Of a DNA stretch of 64,000 nt, positions 15,961 to 23,615 are shown piece after piece. A program made the translations under genes and the position numbers. Under the pieces are notes generated by a model. It searched no databases and was not told the DNA's origin. It saw only the letters and a list, made by a program, of their open reading frames with translations. The DNA is taken from assembly GCA_946548065.1 (NCBI GenBank), contig CAMNPM010000003.1:34262-98261 (forward strand). The letters are read 5' to 3'. Positions within the stretch are counted from its first letter, which is position 1. Each line of letters begins with the position of its first letter. Source of the stretch: an uncultured Prevotella sp. GTDB taxonomy: Bacteria > Bacteroidota > Bacteroidia > Bacteroidales > Bacteroidaceae.

Positions 15961-18021
15961 ATGCAAAAAGGCAACATCGGGGTTACCACAGAGAACATTT
16001 TCCCCGTCATCAAAAAGTTTCTCTATTCAGACCATGAGATTTTCCTGCGCGAGATGGTGAGCAACGCCGTCGATGCCACACAGAAGCTGAAGACGCTGGC
16101 CCAGCAGGGCGACTTCAAGGGCGAGCTGGGCGACCTGACCGTCCACGTCAGCCTGGACACGGAGAAAGGCACCATCACCATCTCCGACCGAGGCATCGGC
16201 ATGACCGAGGAGGAAATCGACAAGTACATCAACCAGATAGCCTTCTCAGGCGTCAACGACTTCCTGGAGAAGTACAAGGACAATGCCAACAACATCATCG
16301 GCCACTTCGGACTGGGCTTCTACTCCTCGTTCATGGTGTCGAAGAAGGTGGAGATCATCACCCGCTCCTACAAGGAAGGTGCCAAGGCCGTGAAGTGGAG
16401 CTGCGACGGCTCGCCGGCCTACGAGATTGACGAGGCTGAGAAGGACGACCGCGGCAGCGACATCATCCTCTACGTCGACGACGACTGCAAGGAGTTTCTC
16501 GAGAAGGAGCGCATACAGCAGCTCCTGAACAAGTACTGCAAGTTCATGGCCGTGCCTGTGGCCTTCGGCAAGAAGCAGGAGTGGTCGAGCGACGAGAAGA
16601 AGATGGTAGACACACAGGAGGACAATATTATTAATAATGTGGAGCCGCTCTGGACCAAAGCCCCCTCATCGCTCAAGGACGAGGACTACAAGTCGTTCTA
16701 CCGCACACTCTACCCCATGAGCGACGAACCCATGTTCTGGATTCACCTCAACGTTGACTATCCCTTCAACCTGACGGGTATCCTCTACTTCCCCCGCATC
16801 AAGTCGAACATCGACCTGCAGCGCAACAAGATACAGCTCTACTGCAACCAGGTCTTCGTCACCGACCAGGTGGAAGGCATCGTGCCTGAGTTCCTCACCC
16901 TGCTGCATGGTGTCATCGACTCACCCGACATCCCCCTGAACGTCAGCCGCAGCTATCTGCAGAGCGACCGCGAGGTGAAGAAGATATCGACCTATATCAC
17001 CAAGAAAGTGGCCGACCGCCTGCAGGCCATCTTCAAGGAGAACCGCAAGGAGTACGAGGAGAAGTGGGACGACCTGAAGCTCTTCATCAACTACGGCATG
17101 CTCTCTGAAGAGTCGTTCTACGACCGCGCCAAGGACTTCGCCCTGTTCAAGGACACCGACGGCAAGCACTTCACCTTCGACGAGTACAAGACCCTCATCG
17201 AGTCGGCCCAGAAGGACAAGAACGACCAGCTGGTCTACCTCTATGCCACCGACCGCGAGGAGCAGTACTCCTACATCCAGGCTGCCAAGGACAAGGGCTA
17301 CTCAGTGCTGCTGCTCGACGGCCAGCTCGACGTGCCTGCCATCCAGATGCTGGAGCAGAAGTTCGAGAAGAGCCACTTCACGCGTGTCGATGCCGACATC
17401 ATCGACCGTCTGATTGTCAAGGACGACCAGCCTAAGTCGAACCTGTCAGACGACGAGTCTGCCAATCTGTCACAGGTGTTCAAGTCGCAGATGCCCAAGA
17501 TGGAGAAGACCGAGTTCATGGTCGAGGTGCAGAGCCTGGGCGAGAGCCAGCGTCCGGTGGTCATCACCCAGAACGAGTGGATGCGCCGCATGAAGGAGAT
17601 GAGCCGCTTCCAGCAGGGCATGAACTTCTACGCCCAGATGCCCGACTCGATGAACCTCGTGCTGAACAGCGACCATCGTCTCGTCAAGGAGATTCTCTCA
17701 ACTCTCAACTCTCAACTCTCAACTGACCTGAAGCCCATCGATGCCGAGCTGAAGGGTCAGGAGGCCCGTCTGGCAGCCATCCGCCAGCAGCAGGAGGGCA
17801 AGAAGCCCGAGGAGCTGACGCAGGACGACAAGGACATGAAGGCCGAGTGCGAGAAAGCCATCGAGGAGCAGAAGCAGAAGAAGCAGGATGTGCTCAGCGG
17901 CTTTGCAGCCCAGAACGATGTCGTACACCAGCTCATCGATCTGGCACTGCTCCAGAACGGCATGCTCAAGGGCGAGGCGCTGGACAAGTTCCTCAAGCGC
18001 TCCGTCGACCTCATCAAGTAG
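15961..18021 (+). CDS. htpG: Chaperone HtpG (bacterial Hsp90)
   Basis: 686 residues. The GHKL ATPase motifs are clear: LREMVSNAVDAT, DRGIGMTEEE and GHFGLGFYSSFMV. The middle and C-terminal dimerisation domains follow, with the normal C-terminal length for Bacteroidetes. HtpG is a cytosolic ATP-dependent chaperone. At 17697-17724 the coding sequence holds four perfect copies of the heptamer CTCAACT, giving the odd linker STLNSQLSTDL after LVKEIL. It is followed by a double hairpin terminator. Confidence 0.97.
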   Translation: MQKGNIGVTTENIFPVIKKFLYSDHEIFLREMVSNAVDATQKLKTLAQQGDFKGELGDLTVHVSLDTEKGTITISDRGIGMTEEEIDKYINQIAFSGVNDFLEKYKDNANNIIGHFGLGFYSSFMVSKKVEIITRSYKEGAKAVKWSCDGSPAYEIDEAEKDDRGSDIILYVDDDCKEFLEKERIQQLLNKYCKFMAVPVAFGKKQEWSSDEKKMVDTQEDNIINNVEPLWTKAPSSLKDEDYKSFYRTLYPMSDEPMFWIHLNVDYPFNLTGILYFPRIKSNIDLQRNKIQLYCNQVFVTDQVEGIVPEFLTLLHGVIDSPDIPLNVSRSYLQSDREVKKISTYITKKVADRLQAIFKENRKEYEEKWDDLKLFINYGMLSEESFYDRAKDFALFKDTDGKHFTFDEYKTLIESAQKDKNDQLVYLYATDREEQYSYIQAAKDKGYSVLLLDGQLDVPAIQMLEQKFEKSHFTRVDADIIDRLIVKDDQPKSNLSDDESANLSQVFKSQMPKMEKTEFMVEVQSLGESQRPVVITQNEWMRRMKEMSRFQQGMNFYAQMPDSMNLVLNSDHRLVKEILSTLNSQLSTDLKPIDAELKGQEARLAAIRQQQEGKKPEELTQDDKDMKAECEKAIEEQKQKKQDVLSGFAAQNDVVHQLIDLALLQNGMLKGEALDKFLKRSVDLIK
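17697..17724. repeat. Heptanucleotide tandem repeat (CTCAACT x4) inside htpG
   Basis: Four exact consecutive copies of CTCAACT in the htpG reading frame near codon 580. Seven is not a multiple of three, so gain or loss of one copy would shift the frame. Confidence 0.95.
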
Positions 18022-18041
18022 GCCACAGTAAGCTACATATC

Positions 18042-18127
18042 TGAGTTAGCTCGATTCATCGTCCGAGCTAACTCACAACATCAAATGAGTTAGCTCTATC
18101 GACAACATGAGCTAACTCATTTTTTTT
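18042..18127 (+). terminator. Tandem terminator hairpins after htpG sharing one arm sequence
   Basis: Hairpin 1: TGAGTTAGCTCG (18042-18053) pairs with CGAGCTAACTCA (18064-18075). Hairpin 2: AATGAGTTAGCTC (18084-18096) pairs with GAGCTAACTCATT (18109-18121) and is followed by a T run to 18127. All four arms carry the same GAGTTAGCTC core, so arms of the two hairpins could also pair with each other. Confidence 0.85.
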
Positions 18128-18153
18128 AGTCCGCCGACAACAGACAAAAAAAA

Positions 18154-18183
18154 TCCCAACTGAAAGTAAACTTTCAATTGGGA
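18154..18183 (-). terminator. Terminator of tRNA-Arg
   Basis: A 13-bp stem with one mismatch (TCCCAACTGAAAG and CTTTCAATTGGGA) and loop TAAA, followed on the minus strand by a run of eight T. It lies 15 bp past the tRNA 3' end. Confidence 0.8.
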
Positions 18184-18197
18184 AATCTTTGCTTTTG

Positions 18198-18271
18198 TGA
18201 TTCCGGCGGGATTCAAACCCACAACCTTCTGATCCGTAGTCAGATGCTCTATTCAGTTGAGCTACGGAACC
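18198..18271 (-). tRNA. tRNA-Arg (anticodon ACG)
   Basis: 74 nt. The acceptor stem GGTTCCG pairs with CGGAATC, the D arm is GCTC/GAGC, and the anticodon arm is TCTGA-CTACGGA-TCAGA with anticodon ACG. The T arm is GTGGG-TTTGAAT-CCCGC. The discriminator base is A and CCA is not encoded. A wobble inosine would let it read CGU, CGC and CGA codons. It has its own promoter and terminator. Confidence 0.95.
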
Positions 18272-18327
18272 TCCGTTCCTTAGTTTGCTAGCGGACTAGC
18301 GAGCTTATCATTTCTGATTTGCGGGTG

Positions 18328-18359
18328 CAAAGGTACGTACTTTTTCTGAAACCACCAAA
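18328..18359 (-). promoter_or_regulatory. Promoter of tRNA-Arg
   Basis: On the minus strand TTTG (18356-18359), a 20-bp spacer and TACCTTTG (18328-18335) followed by CACCC; about 57 bp upstream of the mature tRNA 5' end. Confidence 0.75.
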
Positions 18360-18400
18360 CATTTTTGCGACTTTTTTTCAAAAAAGCCCTAAAAAAACTA

Positions 18401-18449
18401 TTTTCCCGATGAATATCCGCCGTAAGCCAACGGATAATCACCGGGAAAA
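18401..18449 (-). terminator. Terminator after the surface protein operon
   Basis: An 18-bp imperfect stem (TTTCCCGATGAATATCCG on the plus strand against CGGATAATCACCGGGAAA) with a 9-11 nt loop, followed on the minus strand by a T run. It lies about 45 bp past the stop of the small gene at 18494. Confidence 0.8.
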
Positions 18450-18465
18450 GCAGGTTTGTCAGTAA

Positions 18466-18474
18466 GGGGGGGGG
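18466..18474. repeat. Nine-base G homopolymer
   Basis: Nine consecutive G on the plus strand (C on the coding strand) between the stop of the 59-residue gene and its terminator. Tracts of this length are prone to slippage. Confidence 0.8.
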
Positions 18475-18493
18475 ACCGACAATTACGTGCTCG

Positions 18494-18673
18494 TCAGTAC
18501 GGGAAACCAATGATTTCGTTCATGATGTTGTCGTGAATCTGGTCTGCGTCCATAGGCATCATCTCGGGCGAGCCCACCTCACCGCCGTTCAGCGTTTCGC
18601 TCGCTGATAGTAGTGCACCCTGAGACTTCAGGGGCACTATCTGCATATCGGGAACTATATATTGCTTCTTCAT
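18494..18673 (-). CDS. Small 59-residue protein coupled to the giant surface protein gene
   Basis: 59 residues, beginning MKKQYIVPDMQIVPLKSQ and ending NIMNEIIGFPY. Its ATG overlaps the TGA of the 1345-residue gene (ATGA), so translation should be coupled. It has no signal peptide or membrane helix; the N-terminus MKKQYIVP followed by a short variable tail resembles small proteins often seen in Prevotella and Bacteroides whose role is unknown. A terminator follows. The overlap, clean start and position in the transcript support a real gene. Confidence 0.75.
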   Translation of the reverse strand: MKKQYIVPDMQIVPLKSQGALLSASETLNGGEVGSPEMMPMDADQIHDNIMNEIIGFPY

Positions 18674-21600
18674 TTTACTACTACTTTTTTATTGTTATGA
18701 ATATATACACCTTTCTCTGTTGGCTTGCTGGGCAGGCGGAAGCCTGTGATGGTCCACCATCCCTCGCCGCTCTGCTCCACCTGCGACTTGTCAAGCGGCA
18801 CGATGCTGGTTGTGCCGTTGCCCCAGTCGACCGACAGGAACTCAGGAGCCGACGTTGACGCGATGCGCAGATAAGCACGGAAGGGCCTGATGTGCGTATC
18901 AGCACCCACCTTGGCGAACTGTCCAGCCTTCAGACCATCCTTTGCCTCGCCCACGAAGCAATAGATACCATCAGGCGCTGATGGCCACGTATGCTCCTCA
19001 TAGACACCATACAGGCCGTTGCTCTCCGACGAAGCATCGGGCGAGGCCGACGAGCCAGCTGCCGACACCTCCACACTCAGCATGGGTTTCATAGCGCCAT
19101 TGCCTGCAGGCTGGAAAATATAGGCCGTATTAGCAGCAGGAGTGGCTACGAGGTTCAGGTTGACTGTACCCGTCGATGCATTATAGTCAGTGAACGTATA
19201 GAACGTACCGTTAGCCTTGTCGGGCTGGATGGCGTATGGCAGGAATACGGTGTAGCAGCTTGCATTGCCGCGAGCATCCGTACCCGTGCTGAACGAGCGG
19301 TTGAAGTCGGCCTTGGCGGCTGTGAAGTCGGCCGCAGCCTCGAAGCAGTCTGCATCGTCTTTCAGCCTCATGTCGTCGCAGATGCCACCGATGATGAAGT
19401 TCGCTCCCGTTGCTGTGTTGCCAGCCGGCAGATAGATAAGCGTGTTCTCATTCACATCGTTGAAAGCTCCGCCCACGCGCGAGAAGTGCTTGCCCGTAAT
19501 CTTCGTTCCGCTCAGGTCGATATAGCTTGCCGACTTGTGGCTGCTGAAGGCATCATCGGGCAGGTCGGTAACATTAGCATTAGAAACCACTACACCGTAC
19601 TTGCTTCCGCTGCCAGTAGCGATGTCACTGCTGGGATCCATCAGCAGATAGGCAGCAGCCGGGTCAACGCTTGGAGTAACAATACTGCTCGACGACACCT
19701 TCAGTCCGCCGATGCCACCCGAGACAGAAGCCTTCGGCCCTGCGCGATGCCCGTCGTAGGCAGGAGCGGGAGTGGTAGTGCTGACCAGATACAAATAGGC
19801 ATAAGTCGAACGAGATACTGCATAATCTGTCTTAAACTTAGCGTCATTATTATCAACCTTATTTTTCACCGTTATAGGATCCTGGCTGCCTATCTTCAGA
19901 TGGAACTCATGGGTTTCGTCAGTATGCGTATCCAGCTCGATGGTTCCCGTGCCTGCTGGCAGCAGGAAGGTAAGTCCCTTGAAGGCAGTTGCATAAGCCG
20001 AAGTACCAGGAACATATGTTCCATCCTCCACATTACCATTTAAGGTAGCAACAGCCTCATCCGTCATCTCGCTGTTCAGCACCACCTCGCCATTATAGAA
20101 GCCATCATCTTTGACGTCGGACGCCTGCGTATCCTTCAGTGTATAAAGCACGTTGTTTATCACTAAGTTTGTCAGATTCGTCCCTTCTGTGGGAACAGCA
20201 GAGCCTGGAACTGTATAGTTAATGTCTGTCGTTTGAGTCTGAGCTGTAGATTGTACGTCATCTACAATCAATCCTAACGGTGCCCCTATATTCGCAGCAG
20301 TAATAGCAGCAGCAGTGCCAATCAGCGAGGTTGCGTTCTCTGGGGTAGAAGAAAGAATGGCCAGAGGGTGCTTGATTTCAGCCGACTGGAAGCCCTGAAT
20401 GACACCACTTGTACCACCCAGCGTCAATGTTCCTGGATTGGTGTCGCCGGTCCCAATGACCAGTTTCGGCATCCCCTGGTTGGTATCTATAATGGCCGAG
20501 GTACTGCCAGAAATGGTATTCTCCCCCATCAAGTATAGCTCCAGTTCAGCTCCCTCTTCTAATCCTGTCTCTATCTTCTGCAGTGTGGCACCATTCAGCA
20601 CCAGACGACTGTTACCATCGAACTGAACAGTGGCAGTCTCACCGCCCAGCACGTTACCCTTGTTAGCTTCAGTTACCTGCACATCATTCACCCAGATAGG
20701 ATATCCAGGATTTATGGTAAGTGTAAACTGCAGGTTTTCTGTATTTAGTACTTTACACCCAATCTCTTCTTGTTCACCTATACGAACTTCAAACGTAGCT
20801 GTACCAGGACCGACAATCGTCATTTCTCCTGTTTTTTCGTTAATGGTCGCAATATTTGAGAAATCTGCAACTGCACTTTGATTGTATGAAATTGAAAGCC
20901 CGTCGGCTGAGCCTACGGCAGGTTGCAGAGTGGGAGCAGCCTTGCTAGATACTTTTCCGTAAATGACAGAAAGTGATTCTTCTGACAATCCGAAGAGCTT
21001 GGCAGTAATGGTTTCACTTACCACTGAGCCCATTCTTTTCCATGCTGTGACAGTACAAGGACCACCCAACAATACATCTTCATTCTGATAAACTGCCTCT
21101 ACGACATCCTGCATATCGCTGGAAACATAGTCTATTGAATAAACTATTTTCACGTTGTCACTAAAGCACTCAAAACCAATATAATAAGTTCCTTTATCAT
21201 CTTTGCCGCTATAAAAACAGTTCTTGACAGAAGACAACTCGCTAGTAAAGGTTACAAATGTCACAGGACTTCCATCTTTATTACTAAAAGCTTTGCTATT
21301 ATCGTTATACGCCCCGCCATTTTCATCAATAAGAGAGGTCGTAAAGCTGCTAAAGCCACTGATAACAGAGGGAGAAGTTGTTTCTGATTGACTGCTGGAT
21401 TTAAGTTCTAATGACACAGCACCAGTAGCCTCGCTATCCTTGGAGATAGTCAACACACCCGTACCATTGATAGCACTGACGTCGGAAGAGGTGATTGAAT
21501 TACTACCAATGAGGCTTATCGTCAGACTCTCCAAGCTACTAACGACAGAGCCTCTTATTGTAGCACCATTCAGCGTCAAGACGCTATTCTCCGCATCGAA

Positions 21601-22707
21601 CTTCACCGTAGCATTATCATCGCCCAAAACATTGGCAGCATTGCTTTCCGACACAGGAACACCAGCAACGGTAATACCATAGGTCTCTGCTTCGCTCACT
21701 GAAGCCGTCTTACCATCCTGACCCAAACTCCAAGAAAGGCCGTTGTTACAAGTAGGTTCCGCCTGATTGGAGAACCCGTCTAATACTGCCTCGCCTCCCG
21801 CCAGCGTCAGCGAGCCCGGATTATCATTTGAAGTGGTAAACGTAATGGTGGGTGTACTGCCCGAGCTGGCATGTTTAATAGCGGTTCCCGTACACGAGAT
21901 GCTGTTCGAGCCAGCAAGCGCAATCGTCAAGTCACCCAGCAAACTCTCAATGGCATCACCAGAATAATTACTAATAGTCGTCCCATTCAGTATCACAGTG
22001 TTTGACTGATTATCAAAAGCCACCATCTTGTCGCCCAAGACATTTGAAATGTTATTACTCGTCACTTGCTGTCCGGCAATCCAGATGTTATAAAGCGTCG
22101 CAGAAGTGATTGTTACTTTAGTTACAGGATCATTTCCGCATATCAGGTAATTAGGGGAGCCATAGTTCACCGTATTGCTCGAATTCAACTCAACAAAATG
22201 GAGTGGTGCATCTGGTCCGACACCAGTTAGCTCCAAGAATTCCGATATTGCCTGCTGCTCCCTTGCATTGATTGTAAGTTCGGCTGCTGCTGTATTTCCA
22301 CCCGTAAATATCAGCGGAGGATTATTTCCAATATTGCCTGTAATGGCTCCATTAATGGTGTTGTTGCCAAGTATGTTTATTGTCAAAGCATTAGATTCAC
22401 TTCCTCCGCTTGCAGGTATAAAGTTATGTGTTCCCTCCCAGCTTATACCGCCTTCAATTCTTGCTCCTTCCAGCGTCAGCGTGTTCGTTTTTTCATCAAA
22501 AGAAACAGTAGCATCATTATCGCCCAAGACATTTCTCGCATTCTTTGCAGAAACATTAGTACCAGCTACCGTAAGACCATAGGACTCATCTTGCGCCCAC
22601 GCCCGTTGTGGCAGCAACATCATTGCTGCAATGAGCAGCATTGTCAGGAGCAGCGACTGCCCTCGCCCACCCGATTTCATTTGGTTAGGTAAAAGTTGTT
22701 TCATCAT
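18670..22707 (-). CDS. Giant secreted repeat protein with type IX-like C-terminal tail
   Basis: 1345 residues. A signal peptide ends near RAWAQ (residue 39). Four copies of a module of about 45 residues (43-87, 206-250, 342-386, 669-711) share the pattern VAG..V....A.NVLGD..ATV.FD...N.L.LNGA.I. Between them are beta-helix-like stretches (LTINILGNNTINGAI, LTISLIGSNSITS). The C-terminus GWWTITGFRLPSKPT through GVYIHNNKKVVVK resembles type IX secretion sorting tails that end in lysine-rich strands. I infer a cell-surface adhesin or carbohydrate-binding protein. It is transcribed alone with a good promoter and the 59-residue gene behind it. Confidence 0.85.
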   Translation of the reverse strand: MMKQLLPNQMKSGGRGQSLLLTMLLIAAMMLLPQRAWAQDESYGLTVAGTNVSAKNARNVLGDNDATVSFDEKTNTLTLEGARIEGGISWEGTHNFIPASGGSESNALTINILGNNTINGAITGNIGNNPPLIFTGGNTAAAELTINAREQQAISEFLELTGVGPDAPLHFVELNSSNTVNYGSPNYLICGNDPVTKVTITSATLYNIWIAGQQVTSNNISNVLGDKMVAFDNQSNTVILNGTTISNYSGDAIESLLGDLTIALAGSNSISCTGTAIKHASSGSTPTITFTTSNDNPGSLTLAGGEAVLDGFSNQAEPTCNNGLSWSLGQDGKTASVSEAETYGITVAGVPVSESNAANVLGDDNATVKFDAENSVLTLNGATIRGSVVSSLESLTISLIGSNSITSSDVSAINGTGVLTISKDSEATGAVSLELKSSSQSETTSPSVISGFSSFTTSLIDENGGAYNDNSKAFSNKDGSPVTFVTFTSELSSVKNCFYSGKDDKGTYYIGFECFSDNVKIVYSIDYVSSDMQDVVEAVYQNEDVLLGGPCTVTAWKRMGSVVSETITAKLFGLSEESLSVIYGKVSSKAAPTLQPAVGSADGLSISYNQSAVADFSNIATINEKTGEMTIVGPGTATFEVRIGEQEEIGCKVLNTENLQFTLTINPGYPIWVNDVQVTEANKGNVLGGETATVQFDGNSRLVLNGATLQKIETGLEEGAELELYLMGENTISGSTSAIIDTNQGMPKLVIGTGDTNPGTLTLGGTSGVIQGFQSAEIKHPLAILSSTPENATSLIGTAAAITAANIGAPLGLIVDDVQSTAQTQTTDINYTVPGSAVPTEGTNLTNLVINNVLYTLKDTQASDVKDDGFYNGEVVLNSEMTDEAVATLNGNVEDGTYVPGTSAYATAFKGLTFLLPAGTGTIELDTHTDETHEFHLKIGSQDPITVKNKVDNNDAKFKTDYAVSRSTYAYLYLVSTTTPAPAYDGHRAGPKASVSGGIGGLKVSSSSIVTPSVDPAAAYLLMDPSSDIATGSGSKYGVVVSNANVTDLPDDAFSSHKSASYIDLSGTKITGKHFSRVGGAFNDVNENTLIYLPAGNTATGANFIIGGICDDMRLKDDADCFEAAADFTAAKADFNRSFSTGTDARGNASCYTVFLPYAIQPDKANGTFYTFTDYNASTGTVNLNLVATPAANTAYIFQPAGNGAMKPMLSVEVSAAGSSASPDASSESNGLYGVYEEHTWPSAPDGIYCFVGEAKDGLKAGQFAKVGADTHIRPFRAYLRIASTSAPEFLSVDWGNGTTSIVPLDKSQVEQSGEGWWTITGFRLPSKPTEKGVYIHNNKKVVVK

Positions 22708-22763
22708 AATAATATTGTTTCTAATTTGTTGACTGAGGTTCTATTGCTGTTGATTACACTTGG

Positions 22764-22795
22764 CAAAGATACGAATAGTTTTCCACACTACCAAA
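22764..22795 (-). promoter_or_regulatory. Promoter of the giant surface protein gene
   Basis: On the minus strand TTTG (22792-22795), a 20-bp spacer and TATCTTTG (22764-22771). The leader to the ATG at 22707 is about 50 bases. Confidence 0.8.
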
Positions 22796-22854
22796 TATTT
22801 AGCGGTAAAAAATTATTTTCCCTGCAAGTCGGAACAGACGCTCAAAACCTGACG

Positions 22855-22879
22855 TGTGACAATTTTCAAAATTGTCACA
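22855..22879. promoter_or_regulatory. Perfect 25-bp palindrome upstream of the surface protein promoter
   Basis: The half-site TGTGACAATTTT is followed by a single C and its exact reverse complement. It lies 60 bp upstream of the -33 box of the surface protein promoter, a place suited to an operator. With a 1-nt loop it is a poor RNA hairpin, so DNA binding by a dimer is more likely. No regulator can be named. Confidence 0.5.
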
Positions 22880-22896
22880 TCCGCGTTCTAAAAATT

Positions 22897-22936
22897 TTTC
22901 CTCGCCTGGGAGAAATAAAATTCTCAGGCGAGGAAA
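22897..22936 (-). terminator. Terminator after the def/TPR gene cluster
   Basis: A stem of about 16 bp with a small bulge (TTTCCTCGCCTG...AGAA) and a 6-nt loop is followed on the minus strand by AAAAATTTTT. It lies 130 bp past the stop at 23067. Confidence 0.65.
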
Positions 22937-23066
22937 CGACAGCTTAACTCCGACTTACCTCCGACTTAACGAAGGCAACGAGACATGATAACCATTTAAG
23001 CGACAAGTAGTTAAGCAAAAACCGACAGGCCGAAAAGCTGTAAAAAGCTATAAAAAGCCAAAAAGG

Positions 23067-23615
23067 CTATTGAGAGATAAGCCCCTCTTCCGCCAGTTCG
23101 CGGAGGGCGGTTTCGGCATCCTTGGAGGGCTTGACCTGTCCGAGGCGCAATTCTTCGCGCTGGGCATCCCAACCTACGACGTAGCACACGAGGTCTTTCA
23201 TCGTGTAGTATCCCTGGAAGGGCAGCTTCTTTCCCATGCGCGAGTTGAGGTTGAAGGTGGCGTCGAGATGGTCGTTATAGCCAATGACCTGACGGGCAAA
23301 CACCAGCTTGTCGGCTCCCATGCGCCAGGCGCGCACAAAGACGTCGCCAAAGCGGTTGAAGGGTCTGAGGTTGAGGTACAGCACACCCTCGTGGCTCAGG
23401 GCGAAGCAGCGCTTGAGCCGATGGCGCATCTTTCGGTCGCCAACCTGCAGGTCGAGGGCCAGCGAGTCTTCTTTGGCTGAAGGCACCAGCTGCATGTCGG
23501 TGTCTACACTCTGCCAACGGTCGGCGATGAAGTCCTGGTAGCTGGCGCAGTACTTGTCTTGTGCCAAGCCCACAAGGGGCATCAGCATCAGTATGACGAT
23601 AAGTAGTTTCTTCAT
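23067..23615 (-). CDS. Secreted protein of unknown function
   Basis: 182 residues. The signal peptide MKKLLIVILMLMPLVGLAQ is followed by a mixed alpha/beta domain without cysteine pairs beyond C23 and C83 or an obvious catalytic motif. The start overlaps the end of the TPR gene (ATGA), so the two are coupled and probably work in the same place, the periplasm or outer membrane. I do not recognise the family. Confidence 0.8.
   Translation of the reverse strand: MKKLLIVILMLMPLVGLAQDKYCASYQDFIADRWQSVDTDMQLVPSAKEDSLALDLQVGDRKMRHRLKRCFALSHEGVLYLNLRPFNRFGDVFVRAWRMGADKLVFARQVIGYNDHLDATFNLNSRMGKKLPFQGYYTMKDLVCYVVGWDAQREELRLGQVKPSKDAETALRELAEEGLISQ

Larger units (their letters stand above)
22708..23066. 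other. Gene-free region between the giant surface protein and the 182-residue gene
   Basis: 359 bp with no credible gene. It holds the promoter at 22764-22795, a perfect 25-bp palindrome at 22855-22879, a terminator hairpin at 22897-22936, and an AAAAGC-rich stretch at 23030-23066 just before the stop of the next gene. CTCCGACTTA occurs twice near 22950-22970. Confidence 0.7.

Noticed and set aside
18280..18510. 76-codon minus-strand frame through the C tract and terminator
   Set aside because: It crosses a homopolymer, a terminator hairpin and the tRNA promoter; the 59-residue frame in another phase is better supported.
18991..20043. 350-codon plus-strand open frame inside the giant surface protein gene
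   Set aside because: No homology-like pattern and fully antisense to a protein with signal peptide, repeats and sorting tail.
22855..22879. CRP/FNR site
   Set aside because: TGTGA and TCACA are present but 15 bp apart rather than 6, so the usual site spacing is not met.
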